Origin: Gammaproteobacteria bacterium
GTDB lineage: Bacteria > Pseudomonadota > Gammaproteobacteria > Pseudomonadales > Pseudohongiellaceae
Assembly (NCBI GenBank): GCA_021773355.1
Contig: JAJFKE010000002.1
Location: forward strand, 124,001 to 188,000
Direction: 5' to 3'
DNA length: 64,000 nucleotides
Every line of letters starts with the position of its first letter. Positions within the stretch are counted from its first letter, which is position 1. The translations under genes and the position numbers were made by a program. The notes under the pieces are model-generated. The model was not told where the DNA came from, searched no databases, and saw only the letters and a program-made list of their open reading frames with translations. Shown here piece after piece: positions 17,857 to 26,830 of the stretch.

Positions 17857-20800
17857 TCATTGTTGCTGAATTGCCGAAGTAAGCACATAGGCACCCCAGT
17901 AAAAGGGATTGCGGTAACGCGGGTTCCTTCGCATAGCGTGCTGGGCTTTTTGCAGGGATTCGGCGGGGTCTAACATGTCTTCTCGCAGGCTGCGATAAAA
18001 TTCCTTCATGAATATGGCCGTGGCAGCATCGGACACTGGCCATAAGGTTGAGATAACGGAATCGACGCCCTGCGCCAAAAATGACCGAGACAAACTCAGC
18101 GCCCCTTCCCCAGGAACCTCGAATCCCCTACCAGTATCGCAAGCGCTTATCACTACTAATTCTGCGGAAAAATTCTGAGCCGCTATTTCTGCCAATGAAA
18201 CAAAGCCGTCGTCCTGGTCATCGGTCTTCGCCATGGCCAAGCCCACCAACTCAGGCAGCTCTTCGTTGAAATAACCGTGAGTGGCAATGTGTATTATCCT
18301 GGCATTGCGTACCGGGCTACTAAAGAAATTCCCCTGTGTTGCATCGGCGCCGGTTAGAATAAGACGATCTTCTTCCGCAAAGAACTGCGCCAGCTCCCTA
18401 GCCTCTCGCGCCGAATAAGGCAGGCGTTGACGTGTGCTCGACCAACTGCGAAATTGTTCAGCTTGCTCTTCGTAATTATCACTTATTGATGGCTGCTCAA
18501 AGACGGGGTCTGCCAATACCGCTATTTCTAAGCGATCAGAATCTGCGCTTACAAGATTCACACTGAAATACTCACTTAGGCTTGGGACCATAGTAAGCGT
18601 CGCTGCTTGAGTCAAATATTGTTCATCGTAGTAGAGAGAGGCGAAGGGGACTGAGTCTAGTTTGCCAGTAGGAGAAATCAAAATTCTACTAACACCCTCT
18701 CCAAGAGAGACATCTTTTAACAGAATTTCTGACAGCAATCGTAAATTCTCTCGTTTATCGATCTTAGGGTCTCTTATATCTTGCAGTGCAGATTCGACAA
18801 TAGCAGACACTAACTCACTCTCGCCTACTTCAGTAACACTAAAATGATTTTCACTCAAATTAAAGCGCCAGACTTTTTCCGGACCTTCCATGTATTGAAG
18901 CACCATAGAATCCCGCGGAATTAAAGAACGCAGTTGCTCGCTATTCAACAATTCTGGAGCCTGTACTTGTTCTGACAATCCATGGGCAGCAAAATAACGT
19001 TCTCGCGCCTGGTTGAATCGACGCTCAAATGCGAGTCGGTCTTCCTCAGTACTGATTTCCCCCTGCGACTGCTGTAGCTGCGAGACTATATCAACCCATT
19101 CTGCCCGGGCTGTTTGATTCTCTTCATTGTTATTGAGCATCATTTCCTGGCGCCGCTGACGCAGGCTAACTGTTCGAGCACGTTCGGCCACCAGAAATGC
19201 TCGCTGCAGATATTCCGGCTGCAACTGCCTCTGTTGCAGAAGGTGCTCAATATGGGAAGCATAGATGTTATTAGTCCGCGCACTCCAGAGAGGACCCAGG
19301 CGAACCGTATCAAATTCGGCTCGTTGGCTTTCGATTAAGTCGAAGGCGTCGTCCGCCATATTTACCGCATCTGCGGTTTGCCCTAGCTGCTGGTAAAGGT
19401 CTATAAATGTAGCTAGCAATAAAATTTCGTCGGCGGGTTCGGCTCCGCTATTTTTGACTTCTGCTAAGGCGTTCTGTAACTGCTGAATAGCCTCAACTTC
19501 CCGACCAAGTTCGAACAACAACTGTGCGTGATTTGCATAAATGGGAATGGGATCTATCCCAATTTCAAAATTGGAATCCTGCAACAGATTGATGACATCG
19601 AGGCTAAATTGGTAGGCGTGAGTGGTGTTCCCTAACAGCCTCTCATCTTGACTGAGTTCAGCCTTTGCCATGAGCGTAGAAGTTGTCCACTGATGCTGTT
19701 CGAAATAATTTAATGCTCTCAGTCTATTATCTCGTGCCTTTTTGAGCCTTCCCTGCTCTCTATAAATAGTCGCAAGTTGTGAAATTGCTTCATGCTCGCT
19801 ACGACCCTCACCGGCGGATTGGTGAAAATCAATGGCGGCCTGAGTATTATGAATGGCGGCTTCATAATCGAGGAATAGCAGGTTCAAGCTGCCCAGTTTT
19901 TTGTAAATAAATCCATGGTTGCCAATATCTGACACCGTGGCAATGTTAGCTGTTGCCTTATTGTATGCATTTTGCGCCGCACGCAACTGGCCCCAGCGCC
20001 GGTAATAATCACCCATGTTTCCAAGAACAGAATTATGACTCTCAATATCACCCACCCGAGCAAGCTGGATCTCCGATAGTTTCATGTAGTCGATAGTTTC
20101 GTAATTTCGTCCCTGCACAAATAAAATCCCAGCGTTTTTGTTATAGGCATTTCCCAGGATTAGTGAATCCTTAAAGTCCTTGCCGATGGCTATGGCTTTC
20201 TCAATCCGGTCTCTAGATCTAGATAATATCCACTGGTTGTTTCCTTTACCAACCTTCCACGCCAACATCATCCCGTTGTCACCATAGTTAATGTAGATTT
20301 CTGCAATATCGAGGACTATAAAGTCGGTAGCTGGTTGCACAACGGCTAAAGCCAATTGAGACGCTTCCAAGGCTTTCTGAAACTCAAGCTCTGCATTTTC
20401 ATATGCCTGGTGGGTGAAAAAGTGCCGGGCCGCAAGCCAATTGGCTTGGTAAGGAAGAAGAGAATAGTTCTCTAGCAGCTGATCAATATTATATCCAAGG
20501 AGTTTGGTGATCTGTTGCTCAGAACTCTGGACACCACTGTCTAAATTGCAATGTGCCAACAACACCGAAACTATCCATCGCCAGTTGTCATCAAGCCTTT
20601 CATCGTTGGCCAACTGTCCATACCGATTACAGGCGGATAGGATATATTGTTGTGAAAACTGCCCGGCCTCAAAACCAGCCAAGTCTAACTCCTTCGCCAT
20701 GTGCACAAGATGGGGTTCGGACAAATCAAGCGCATGTATTCGGAAACTGCCCTTCGCTACTTTTTGATAAACGGGCTCGAGTGAGAGTGTTGAACTCTCG

Positions 20801-21111
20801 CCAGCTGCTACGTAGACAAACTCGGGGCCATTACGACCAACGGGAGAATTAAATGAGCTTCCGTCTGACTTGACACCCTTGAGATCAACGCCGCGCTGTT
20901 CTATAACAATCAGCCGCGGAGCTAAGTCTTTAGGCGCCAACTCAAACATATAGGGCCCGGTATCGATGACTATCCAGTCGTCAATACCGGGAGATTCAGG
21001 CAATTGCGAATAGGCTAGTATCGGTAACCAGCACAATACTAACCCGATTGGCGCTTTAAAAATCGACCAACCAATTCCATTCAACAGACACTTCTTCACC
21101 AGAGCTGCCAT
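17857..21111 (-). CDS. Secreted TPR-CHAT protease-like protein (caspase/separase clan)
   Basis: About 1084 residues. A signal peptide (hydrophobic core GLVLCWLPILA, then YSQ) is followed by a beta-rich domain (about 40-130). A long array of TPR-like helical repeats (about 150-680) comes next, then a coiled region rich in Gln/Glu/Arg. The C-terminal CHAT domain (about 780-1080) has the caspase-type dyad: His near 945 in HIATHGYF and Cys near 991 in VVISACDTG. CHAT proteins are cysteine peptidases or scaffolds that cut protein partners. It is the last gene of the island operon and overlaps the 152-residue gene by about 56 bases. ATG 21111 was chosen over GTG 21141; neither has a strong ribosome-binding site, so coupling to the upstream gene is likely. 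Confidence 0.92.
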   Translation of the reverse strand: MAALVKKCLLNGIGWSIFKAPIGLVLCWLPILAYSQLPESPGIDDWIVIDTGPYMFELAPKDLAPRLIVIEQRGVDLKGVKSDGSSFNSPVGRNGPEFVYVAAGESSTLSLEPVYQKVAKGSFRIHALDLSEPHLVHMAKELDLAGFEAGQFSQQYILSACNRYGQLANDERLDDNWRWIVSVLLAHCNLDSGVQSSEQQITKLLGYNIDQLLENYSLLPYQANWLAARHFFTHQAYENAELEFQKALEASQLALAVVQPATDFIVLDIAEIYINYGDNGMMLAWKVGKGNNQWILSRSRDRIEKAIAIGKDFKDSLILGNAYNKNAGILFVQGRNYETIDYMKLSEIQLARVGDIESHNSVLGNMGDYYRRWGQLRAAQNAYNKATANIATVSDIGNHGFIYKKLGSLNLLFLDYEAAIHNTQAAIDFHQSAGEGRSEHEAISQLATIYREQGRLKKARDNRLRALNYFEQHQWTTSTLMAKAELSQDERLLGNTTHAYQFSLDVINLLQDSNFEIGIDPIPIYANHAQLLFELGREVEAIQQLQNALAEVKNSGAEPADEILLLATFIDLYQQLGQTADAVNMADDAFDLIESQRAEFDTVRLGPLWSARTNNIYASHIEHLLQQRQLQPEYLQRAFLVAERARTVSLRQRRQEMMLNNNEENQTARAEWVDIVSQLQQSQGEISTEEDRLAFERRFNQARERYFAAHGLSEQVQAPELLNSEQLRSLIPRDSMVLQYMEGPEKVWRFNLSENHFSVTEVGESELVSAIVESALQDIRDPKIDKRENLRLLSEILLKDVSLGEGVSRILISPTGKLDSVPFASLYYDEQYLTQAATLTMVPSLSEYFSVNLVSADSDRLEIAVLADPVFEQPSISDNYEEQAEQFRSWSSTRQRLPYSAREARELAQFFAEEDRLILTGADATQGNFFSSPVRNARIIHIATHGYFNEELPELVGLAMAKTDDQDDGFVSLAEIAAQNFSAELVVISACDTGRGFEVPGEGALSLSRSFLAQGVDSVISTLWPVSDAATAIFMKEFYRSLREDMLDPAESLQKAQHAMRRNPRYRNPFYWGAYVLTSAIQQQ

Positions 21112-21514
21112 GTTGAAAATGTATGTGGGATGCAATTTCACTTGGGTTTAATTCGCTATTCTTCTCTACTGTAACCTGCTTGTATTCCCAGCCTTCTACA
21201 GGAAATACTCCAGCCCCGTAACTTCTGAGCTTTGTAGCAGTATCGGGTTCAACACCTTGAAAGTAGATATTCTCATATAAATCAACGATTTTCTCGTTCC
21301 ATCTGCTATTAATGCCCACAATAACACATTCTTTTTCTTCGTTGTCTTTCCAGGGAACGGTGCAGGCGATTAGCCGCGTGGGGCGTGAGGATACATACCC
21401 ACCGAATACGGTATAGGGTTCAGTATTCACATCTAGTGGATTCCCGTCATTATCCAGTAGTGCTACGCTGCTAATGATACTTACGTGTCGCCAGTTTTCG
21501 TATTTATGAGCCAT
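21056..21514 (-). CDS. Hypothetical protein between peroxidase and CHAT protein, 152 residues
   Basis: I do not recognise this family. It has no signal peptide or membrane helix. It is rich in Trp, Tyr and acidic residues, contains many predicted strands and ends in VEWNWLVDF. The ATG has GGAG 8 bases upstream. It lies 32 bases after the peroxidase stop and overlaps the CHAT start, so it is surely co-expressed with both. Its N-terminus (ENWRHV) resembles the start of the peroxidase (ENWRYI), which may be a shared short motif or chance. It could be a peroxidase partner, inhibitor or CHAT substrate. Confidence 0.8.
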   Translation of the reverse strand: MAHKYENWRHVSIISSVALLDNDGNPLDVNTEPYTVFGGYVSSRPTRLIACTVPWKDNEEKECVIVGINSRWNEKIVDLYENIYFQGVEPDTATKLRSYGAGVFPVEGWEYKQVTVEKNSELNPSEIASHIHFQHGSSGEEVSVEWNWLVDF

Positions 21515-21546
21515 GAGTCGTTCTCCTGAATATTAGTAATTACTGC

Positions 21547-23037
21547 CTAGTGTTGTGAAACTTCCTGATGCGCCAGATCCGGCTCAACAAAGACAGCCAA
21601 ATCAGCCATGTCCACTGGGCTGAGCCCAGATCTCCATGTATTTTTATGCCCTTCGCTTTCAAAAATGAGTTTCTCGATATTCCAATCAGGTGGAGTACAA
21701 ACCTCAGACAGCTGCGCCGCCGCCATTAGTCCGTCCGCTACTATCCAACCTCCCAATCTTCCCAGTCGCGAATCCTGCTGAGTATCAGCTTCCAAAAGTA
21801 CATATACCCATAGAGGAGTGTTAGCAACCATTGCCTCGGCGGCGCCGCTTTTTAGTCCTTTAAAAAAAGGTAGATCAGGACTTAGTGCTTGCAATCCGAT
21901 TCTGTGCGCTACATCTCCATGACGATTCAACAAGATCGTACATATTTCCTGGCCGGATTTCAGGCCGAGCTCCCTGCCCCGTTGTATATTCCGTTTTGCG
22001 ATGTCCACGTGCTCGGGTGTTGGATAAGAATCCGGCGCTGCGTTAACACCAGGAATCTTGAACATCTGAATATTCACAGATAAATCAATCTTGCGAGCAA
22101 GGTTCGGCTCCACTTTCTGGCTATGGGGGTAATTTGAAAATCTAAAAAAGAATCGCCAGTCGATTTTTAAATCGCTGGTTAAAGGGTTTACGCGATTGAT
22201 ATTTTTTCCTGTATTCGAAAATAAGTCTTCCAGTAATACCCTCTTCTTTTCACCATCTTTTCCATTGCTAAAATTTAGATCGTATTGAGTATCGACCATA
22301 CTGTGACCGAAGCGAAGAGCTGCGCCAGCCAATTCAAGCGACATGGCTGGATCGCTTCGATCCCTTGGCATTAACTGCCCCCGGCCTTGCTTAATTACCA
22401 CATCGTAAATCGACTCAAATTTGCGTCCGTCTCGGGTCGTGTAAGAACCTGGCAGAATTCTCCTGGCGAAGTCGTGTAAGACAAGATATTGATAAATTCT
22501 TATGACTTCAGTTCGAGCAAGCTCGTGTAACACTCGGTCATTACTTTCTCCTTTGCTCTGCAACACGCCAACAATCTTATTGTGCAGCTTCATGAACAAA
22601 AGTTGAATCTGGGCTATTACCAGGTTTTCGTCGTTGCGAGGATCAGCTATGCGTGCACGACCACTGTCCTCTCTTGGCAGATCATGCTCTTCACCGCGAT
22701 CGTCAACACCGAGAATAAACTTACCGCTGCCTCTATCAAATGGAACCTGGGAGTCATCTAGCCCTCCGCCGTAGATACTATCCAGATTAAGAGTAGGATT
22801 TCTGCGCAGAGATAAGTTCTCTATTTTAACAGGCAACTCGCCGGGTTCACGCACACCATTGCCCAGAAAGGTCAGGTCATGACTAATAAATTGGCCAAAG
22901 TAGGTATAGCCTGCAGGAATATTATTCTTGGTGTTGTCTTGTACCGCCCTGATTGAATTGCTAAGCGCCAGAATTTCCGCGTTGCTAGGCTGCACCTTGC
23001 CTTGTTCGAAGAGTCTTATGTATCTCCAGTTTTCCAA
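21547..23037 (-). CDS. Animal-type heme peroxidase family protein
   Basis: 496 residues, of the peroxidase-cyclooxygenase superfamily, which oxidises halides or organic substrates with H2O2. The distal His is His53 in YFGQFISHDLTF. The R-x-x-E motif is Arg134/Glu137 in ADPRNDEN, where the Glu can bond to heme. The proximal His is His245 in LRFGHSMVDTQY. No signal peptide is visible, unlike the CHAT partner. The start is TTG at 23037 with AAGG about 7 bases upstream. It lies 33 bases downstream of the anti-sigma-like gene. It may make reactive oxidants or oxidise a signal within the island. The substrate cannot be told. Confidence 0.92.
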   Translation of the reverse strand: MENWRYIRLFEQGKVQPSNAEILALSNSIRAVQDNTKNNIPAGYTYFGQFISHDLTFLGNGVREPGELPVKIENLSLRRNPTLNLDSIYGGGLDDSQVPFDRGSGKFILGVDDRGEEHDLPREDSGRARIADPRNDENLVIAQIQLLFMKLHNKIVGVLQSKGESNDRVLHELARTEVIRIYQYLVLHDFARRILPGSYTTRDGRKFESIYDVVIKQGRGQLMPRDRSDPAMSLELAGAALRFGHSMVDTQYDLNFSNGKDGEKKRVLLEDLFSNTGKNINRVNPLTSDLKIDWRFFFRFSNYPHSQKVEPNLARKIDLSVNIQMFKIPGVNAAPDSYPTPEHVDIAKRNIQRGRELGLKSGQEICTILLNRHGDVAHRIGLQALSPDLPFFKGLKSGAAEAMVANTPLWVYVLLEADTQQDSRLGRLGGWIVADGLMAAAQLSEVCTPPDWNIEKLIFESEGHKNTWRSGLSPVDMADLAVFVEPDLAHQEVSQH

Positions 23038-23070
23038 TTGCTTCCCTTACTCACATAGGCCACCTGCAGG

Positions 23071-23745
23071 CTATTGCACATTTTTGATTATGCGAAAAGG
23101 TATCGACTCAACTGCTTCAATTAAGTCTTCCGCGGGGGTATTCGTCGGAATAATTTCTACAAAATAGTCTCCCTCGTCCAAAGCTGAAGATGAAAGCTCA
23201 ATGCTTATATAACCGGAGTCTCCTCGAGCTCGTCCCTCAATTCGCTGCACGAGTGTGCCTGATATCCCCTTAAGAGATACGTTAAAGTCTTCAGCCAGTT
23301 CGTTACCGGGATATAGGAGCAACAAAATTACTTGCCCATCATCCTGAAACTTCAGGACCGAAATATCGTTTAACTGATTATCTATGGTGCGGTAATCGTC
23401 ACTAGTTAAAAATACAGGCTGAATGCTTGAAACAACAGGCTCCCTGAACAAGGAAACCACAGCCAGTGGGATGACAAATAAACAGACTATTACAGGGACA
23501 AAGATGGGAACCAAGGCACGGCGTAGAGGAATATCCAAAAAACCCCAAGCCTTGGGCTGAAATTTTGTCTGACTTTTTTCCAACTGCGGCATTACCTCAA
23601 AAAACACGGCGTCAAGTTCAAGCTGCTCTGCCAACTCCGGTTTATCCAGCAAATAACACTCGAATTGAACAATTTCGTCGGCAGACAGCAGACCGCGCAA
23701 GTATTTACTTCCAATATTATTGTCAGCTATATATTTCTTATCCAT
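23071..23745 (-). CDS. Single-pass membrane protein resembling an anti-sigma factor
   Basis: 224 residues. The N-terminal 50 residues (KYLRGLLSADE, YLLDKPELAEQLELD) resemble the cytoplasmic helical domain of anti-sigma factors that lack the zinc motif. A membrane helix lies at about 76-98 (VPVIVCLFVIPLAVVSL). The C-terminal 120 residues form a predicted beta-rich periplasmic domain. The gene starts 2 bases after the sigma gene stop, with GGAGG 9 bases upstream inside the sigma gene, so the two are translationally linked. This sigma/anti-sigma order is standard for ECF pairs. The role is inferred from layout and weak similarity. Confidence 0.7.
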   Translation of the reverse strand: MDKKYIADNNIGSKYLRGLLSADEIVQFECYLLDKPELAEQLELDAVFFEVMPQLEKSQTKFQPKAWGFLDIPLRRALVPIFVPVIVCLFVIPLAVVSLFREPVVSSIQPVFLTSDDYRTIDNQLNDISVLKFQDDGQVILLLLYPGNELAEDFNVSLKGISGTLVQRIEGRARGDSGYISIELSSSALDEGDYFVEIIPTNTPAEDLIEAVESIPFRIIKNVQ

Positions 23746-23747
23746 AA

Positions 23748-24560
23748 CTATGGGCCTCCGATAGACAGCCGCTTGTTTCGATTTCTCTGACCGATCAAGG
23801 CAGTTTCTTCCCTCGATTCATACAAGGCTAAGTGTCGCTCGTATTGAAATTCTCCCACCACCAACCCAAAAAATTGTTCGCCCCTATCTACGCAGAACAA
23901 ACACGCTGTTATTAGAAGAGCCAGAAATAGTGTGTTGAACAGGCTGGAAGAGACATCGTCTTCGGATTCCGAACCCAATTTTAGGCTAGTCAGTTGTTTC
24001 AGACGTGCTCTTGCACGCAACAGAACACGATCGAAATGTTGTGGGCTGAGCTCCAATTCTTCGCAAATCTGACATTTATCTTTTTCATGAATAAAGTGGT
24101 CCTTGAGAATTTGCCTGTCCCGCTCGACGGGAAGCTCATCCAGAATTTGTGTAACGATAGCAAAGATGTTCTTAGTGTGAAGTTGTTGGAACAACGTAGG
24201 GCAATCATCAGGAACGCGAATATCGATATCAGAATAACCGTCTGTTGATCTTCTCTTTTCTTTACGGTAATGCGCAATCATCAGGTTTATTCCCACTTGC
24301 CTGATGAAACCAGAAAATCCCGCTGGATTCTTGATCTCGTCTTTGCGCGCCTTATCAATCACAACCAGGAACGTATCCTGGGCCAGGTCGGCCGCAAGAT
24401 CAGGGTCTTTAGTGCGACGGCATAGAACGAAGAGCAGCCCGCGCCAGTAGCGTGATACGAGTTCTTGCTCAGATTCCTTGTCCCCTTGGGCGATTTGGGC
24501 TAGGAGCATTTCCGGCGAGAAATTACTGTCTGGAAGTACTTGCGACTCCTCAGTTATCAC
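23748..24560 (-). CDS. ECF-type RNA polymerase sigma factor with C-terminal membrane segment
   Basis: 270 residues. Region 2 (DLAADLAQDTFLVV to NLMIAHYRKEKRR) and region 4 (LPVERDRQILKDHF, CQICEELELSPQHFDRVLLRARARLKQL) are clear. After region 4 there is an acidic/Ser linker and a hydrophobic stretch of about 20 residues (SLFNTLFLALLITACLFCV), then about 45 polar residues. ECF factors normally end after region 4, so this one is probably membrane-anchored. The frame is open to a TTG at 24599, but the GTG at 24560 has GGAG at a 6-base spacing and is preferred; an ATG at 24512 is also possible. It is the first gene of the island operon and probably its own regulator. Confidence 0.88.
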   Translation of the reverse strand: MITEESQVLPDSNFSPEMLLAQIAQGDKESEQELVSRYWRGLLFVLCRRTKDPDLAADLAQDTFLVVIDKARKDEIKNPAGFSGFIRQVGINLMIAHYRKEKRRSTDGYSDIDIRVPDDCPTLFQQLHTKNIFAIVTQILDELPVERDRQILKDHFIHEKDKCQICEELELSPQHFDRVLLRARARLKQLTSLKLGSESEDDVSSSLFNTLFLALLITACLFCVDRGEQFFGLVVGEFQYERHLALYESREETALIGQRNRNKRLSIGGP

Positions 24561-24864
24561 GATTTTCTCCAATGTCTCTCTGTTTTTGTCAACCAACAAT
24601 CTGACAGACTAAGAATACTGTAGGAGGGATACGGCAGCAATTGCCATATCGACAGACTACTGTCCCTGAGCCTTGAACCACAGGTCGTTGCCGATGAATT
24701 AGAACCCACAAATAAGCCGGAAATTCATGCAGAAAAGCGCTTTTGCCGACCAATTAGCACCTTAATTTGTGTTTTTTCGAAGTATTGGTGGGATTTTCGG
24801 TCCTGTCATGACACTTGCTCTTTGAAGTTATCAGTTCTGGGAGATCCAATCCCAAGAGGGCACT
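24561..24864. promoter_or_regulatory. Divergent promoter region of the protease/peroxidase island
   Basis: About 300 bases separate the sigma operon (minus) from the S8 peptidase gene (plus), so both promoters must lie here. A perfect 10-bp palindrome (TGTCATGACA, 24804-24813) lies about 50 bases before the peptidase ATG and could be an operator. I could not assign -35/-10 boxes with confidence. Confidence 0.4.
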
Positions 24865-25821
24865 ATGACCGAAGAAGAGTTAGAAGAACAGATACAATCT
24901 TACAATGTAGAGGATGCTTCGCTTCCTCATTTAGAGCACGGAAGGCATGCCCCTTGCATTGAATCTTTTACAGCGACTACCCATGAGCATGAGAGAAGAA
25001 TTTGTTCGACATTTCAATTTCGTCTTCCCGACGCCTGGCGTAAAACTAAGGGCAGAGGTGTTAGAGTCGCGCTGTTGGATACTGGAATAGATACCAAGCA
25101 CCCTGACCTGGCCTGCTCCATTGCCGCCACAGCAGATTTTACCGGACAAGGCATCGAAGATTTACATGGCCATGGCACTCACTGTGCCGGTATTGTCGGC
25201 GCTCACTCTAGCAGAGCCGGATTGACTGGCGTGGCTCAGGAAAGCCAGCTGCTTATAGGCAAGGTACTTAACAATGACGGCTTGGGCAGCTTTAACAATA
25301 TAGCAGATGGCGTAGACTGGGCGGTCGATTCTGGTGCTCATATCATCTGTATGTCCATGGCAGGACCGCGCTCGTCGCCGTTACTATACCGATCTATCAA
25401 CTACGCTCTGGCAAAGGGTGTACATATAATTTGTGCAGCCGAAAACAGCGCGGGCTCGCAGTCAAATAACAGTTATCCGAACGGGTATGGTGGCGCCATC
25501 ACTGTGGCCTCTCATGGCCACTCTGGTATTTCCTCACAACACCGGGAACGTGGCCTCGCCGCACCTGGTCAAGATATCTGGTCAACCTATAAAGATGGCT
25601 CCTATCGAGAATTAACTGGAAGCTCAATGGCCGCTTCTTTTGTAGCAGGAATTGCCGCGCTGATTGTGTCAAGGCACTTGTCTCGGTCTTGTTCTAATAC
25701 TCCAATCTTCAATTGCGAAGATTTGCGCGCACATTTGACGGCTATGTCGACCGACCGAGAACGCCAACCTGCTGCAGCCCTACAAAAATCGCCATTTCTG
25801 GTTTCGGGAAATTCAGCATGA
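24865..25821 (+). CDS. Subtilisin-like (S8) serine peptidase, cytosolic
   Basis: 318 residues with the full catalytic set: Asp72 (LLDTGIDTKHPDL), His103 (HGHGTHCAG), oxyanion Asn194 (CAAENSAG) and Ser254 (TGSSMAASF). There is no signal peptide. A short acidic N-terminal region of about 50 residues precedes the domain and is not a typical long I9 propeptide, so the enzyme may act inside the cell. The ATG has AGAGGG just upstream. It is divergent from the sigma/CHAT operon. In context it could process the membrane-tethered sigma factor, the anti-sigma-like protein or the CHAT protein; this is inference. The kinase gene of cassette B starts 37 bases downstream. Confidence 0.94.
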   Translation: MTEEELEEQIQSYNVEDASLPHLEHGRHAPCIESFTATTHEHERRICSTFQFRLPDAWRKTKGRGVRVALLDTGIDTKHPDLACSIAATADFTGQGIEDLHGHGTHCAGIVGAHSSRAGLTGVAQESQLLIGKVLNNDGLGSFNNIADGVDWAVDSGAHIICMSMAGPRSSPLLYRSINYALAKGVHIICAAENSAGSQSNNSYPNGYGGAITVASHGHSGISSQHRERGLAAPGQDIWSTYKDGSYRELTGSSMAASFVAGIAALIVSRHLSRSCSNTPIFNCEDLRAHLTAMSTDRERQPAAALQKSPFLVSGNSA

Positions 25822-25858
25822 ATAATGAACGGGAACGCTTAACGTAGATTTACAAATT

Positions 25859-26812
25859 ATGAACACACGACTTTTCAATAAATCCACAAGCTCTGTAAGC
25901 ACTTCAGGGTTTTACATTATTTTGAGCTCGTCAGTTGCGGTTATTCTGTATTCCATTCTTAATGATGGTATATTTTCTATCTCAACCTGGTTTCCATTGT
26001 TGCCGCTACTGCTAATTCTAATTTTTCTCTACACTTCTTGGCACAAAGAGAGGCAATGTGAAGTTCTTGAACTTAGTCGTGCAAAGAGAGTATTCCTATC
26101 AGGAATGTCCCATGAATTACGCAACCCTCTTAATTCTATCTTAGGTTTTTCAGAGGCGCTTTCCCACGGCTACTTAGGCAAGCTTAACAAGAAGCAGGCT
26201 GAGCATATCGCTTACATAAATGCCAGCGGAAACCAACTACTAGAACTGGTAGATAATTTACTCGACATCAGTGAAATTGAGGGAGGCCAGATTGAATTCG
26301 ACCCCAAACCTGTGGATTTGCAAGACCTTATAGACATTAGCATTCAGAGTATTTGCACGCAGGCAGAAGCTAAGAATATTAACGTGAAGTGCAAGACCAA
26401 TGAAAAATTAGCGGACTTATGGGTGTTCGTTGATCAAGCCAAATTTGAGAAAATCCTTAGTAACTTACTTTCAAACGCAATAAAATTTTCACCCGCGCAT
26501 GGGCTTGTTGAAATAGACACAAAGTTAAAAGATGGCAAGATATCTATTAACGTTCATGACACAGGGCCTGGCATTCCAGCCAAATACAAAAGCCTAATAT
26601 TTGAACGATTCTTTCAAATAAACCAAGGGTCCGACAATAAGGACCCCGGTGTTGGCTTAGGCCTTCCTATCAGCCTTCATCTCGCCAAGCTACATGGTGG
26701 AAGAATAGTTTTGAAAGACTCTGACATGCAGCCTGGCAGCTGTTTCTCGATAGAAATACCTCTGCTTGTTGAAAAAACCAAAACCCTCGAAAACAGTACC
26801 TTAATAAAATAG
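25859..26812 (+). CDS. Sensor histidine kinase with shortened membrane domain (cassette B)
   Basis: 317 residues. HisKA with H-box GMSHELRNPLNS (His84) and HATPase_c (DTGPGIP, GVGLGLP) are intact, so kinase activity is plausible. The membrane part has only two hydrophobic segments (about 17-36 and 43-60). Aligned by eye to the cassette A kinase, it lacks the first two helices and has a deletion of about 55-60 residues between LPL and LLILIFLYTSW. It is therefore probably a paralogue that has lost most of its sensor. No ribosome-binding site is visible before the ATG. The receiver gene follows after 18 bases. Confidence 0.88.
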   Translation: MNTRLFNKSTSSVSTSGFYIILSSSVAVILYSILNDGIFSISTWFPLLPLLLILIFLYTSWHKERQCEVLELSRAKRVFLSGMSHELRNPLNSILGFSEALSHGYLGKLNKKQAEHIAYINASGNQLLELVDNLLDISEIEGGQIEFDPKPVDLQDLIDISIQSICTQAEAKNINVKCKTNEKLADLWVFVDQAKFEKILSNLLSNAIKFSPAHGLVEIDTKLKDGKISINVHDTGPGIPAKYKSLIFERFFQINQGSDNKDPGVGLGLPISLHLAKLHGGRIVLKDSDMQPGSCFSIEIPLLVEKTKTLENSTLIK

Positions 26813-26830
26813 TTTACTAAATATGGGCTA

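Noticed and set aside
21056-23037. Shared ENWR start of the peroxidase and 152-residue protein as a domain
   Set aside because: Only about six residues match; too short to claim homology.
24804-24813. Short palindrome TGTCATGACA as a strong operator claim
   Set aside because: Ten bases is short enough to occur by chance; kept only as a note in the promoter entry.
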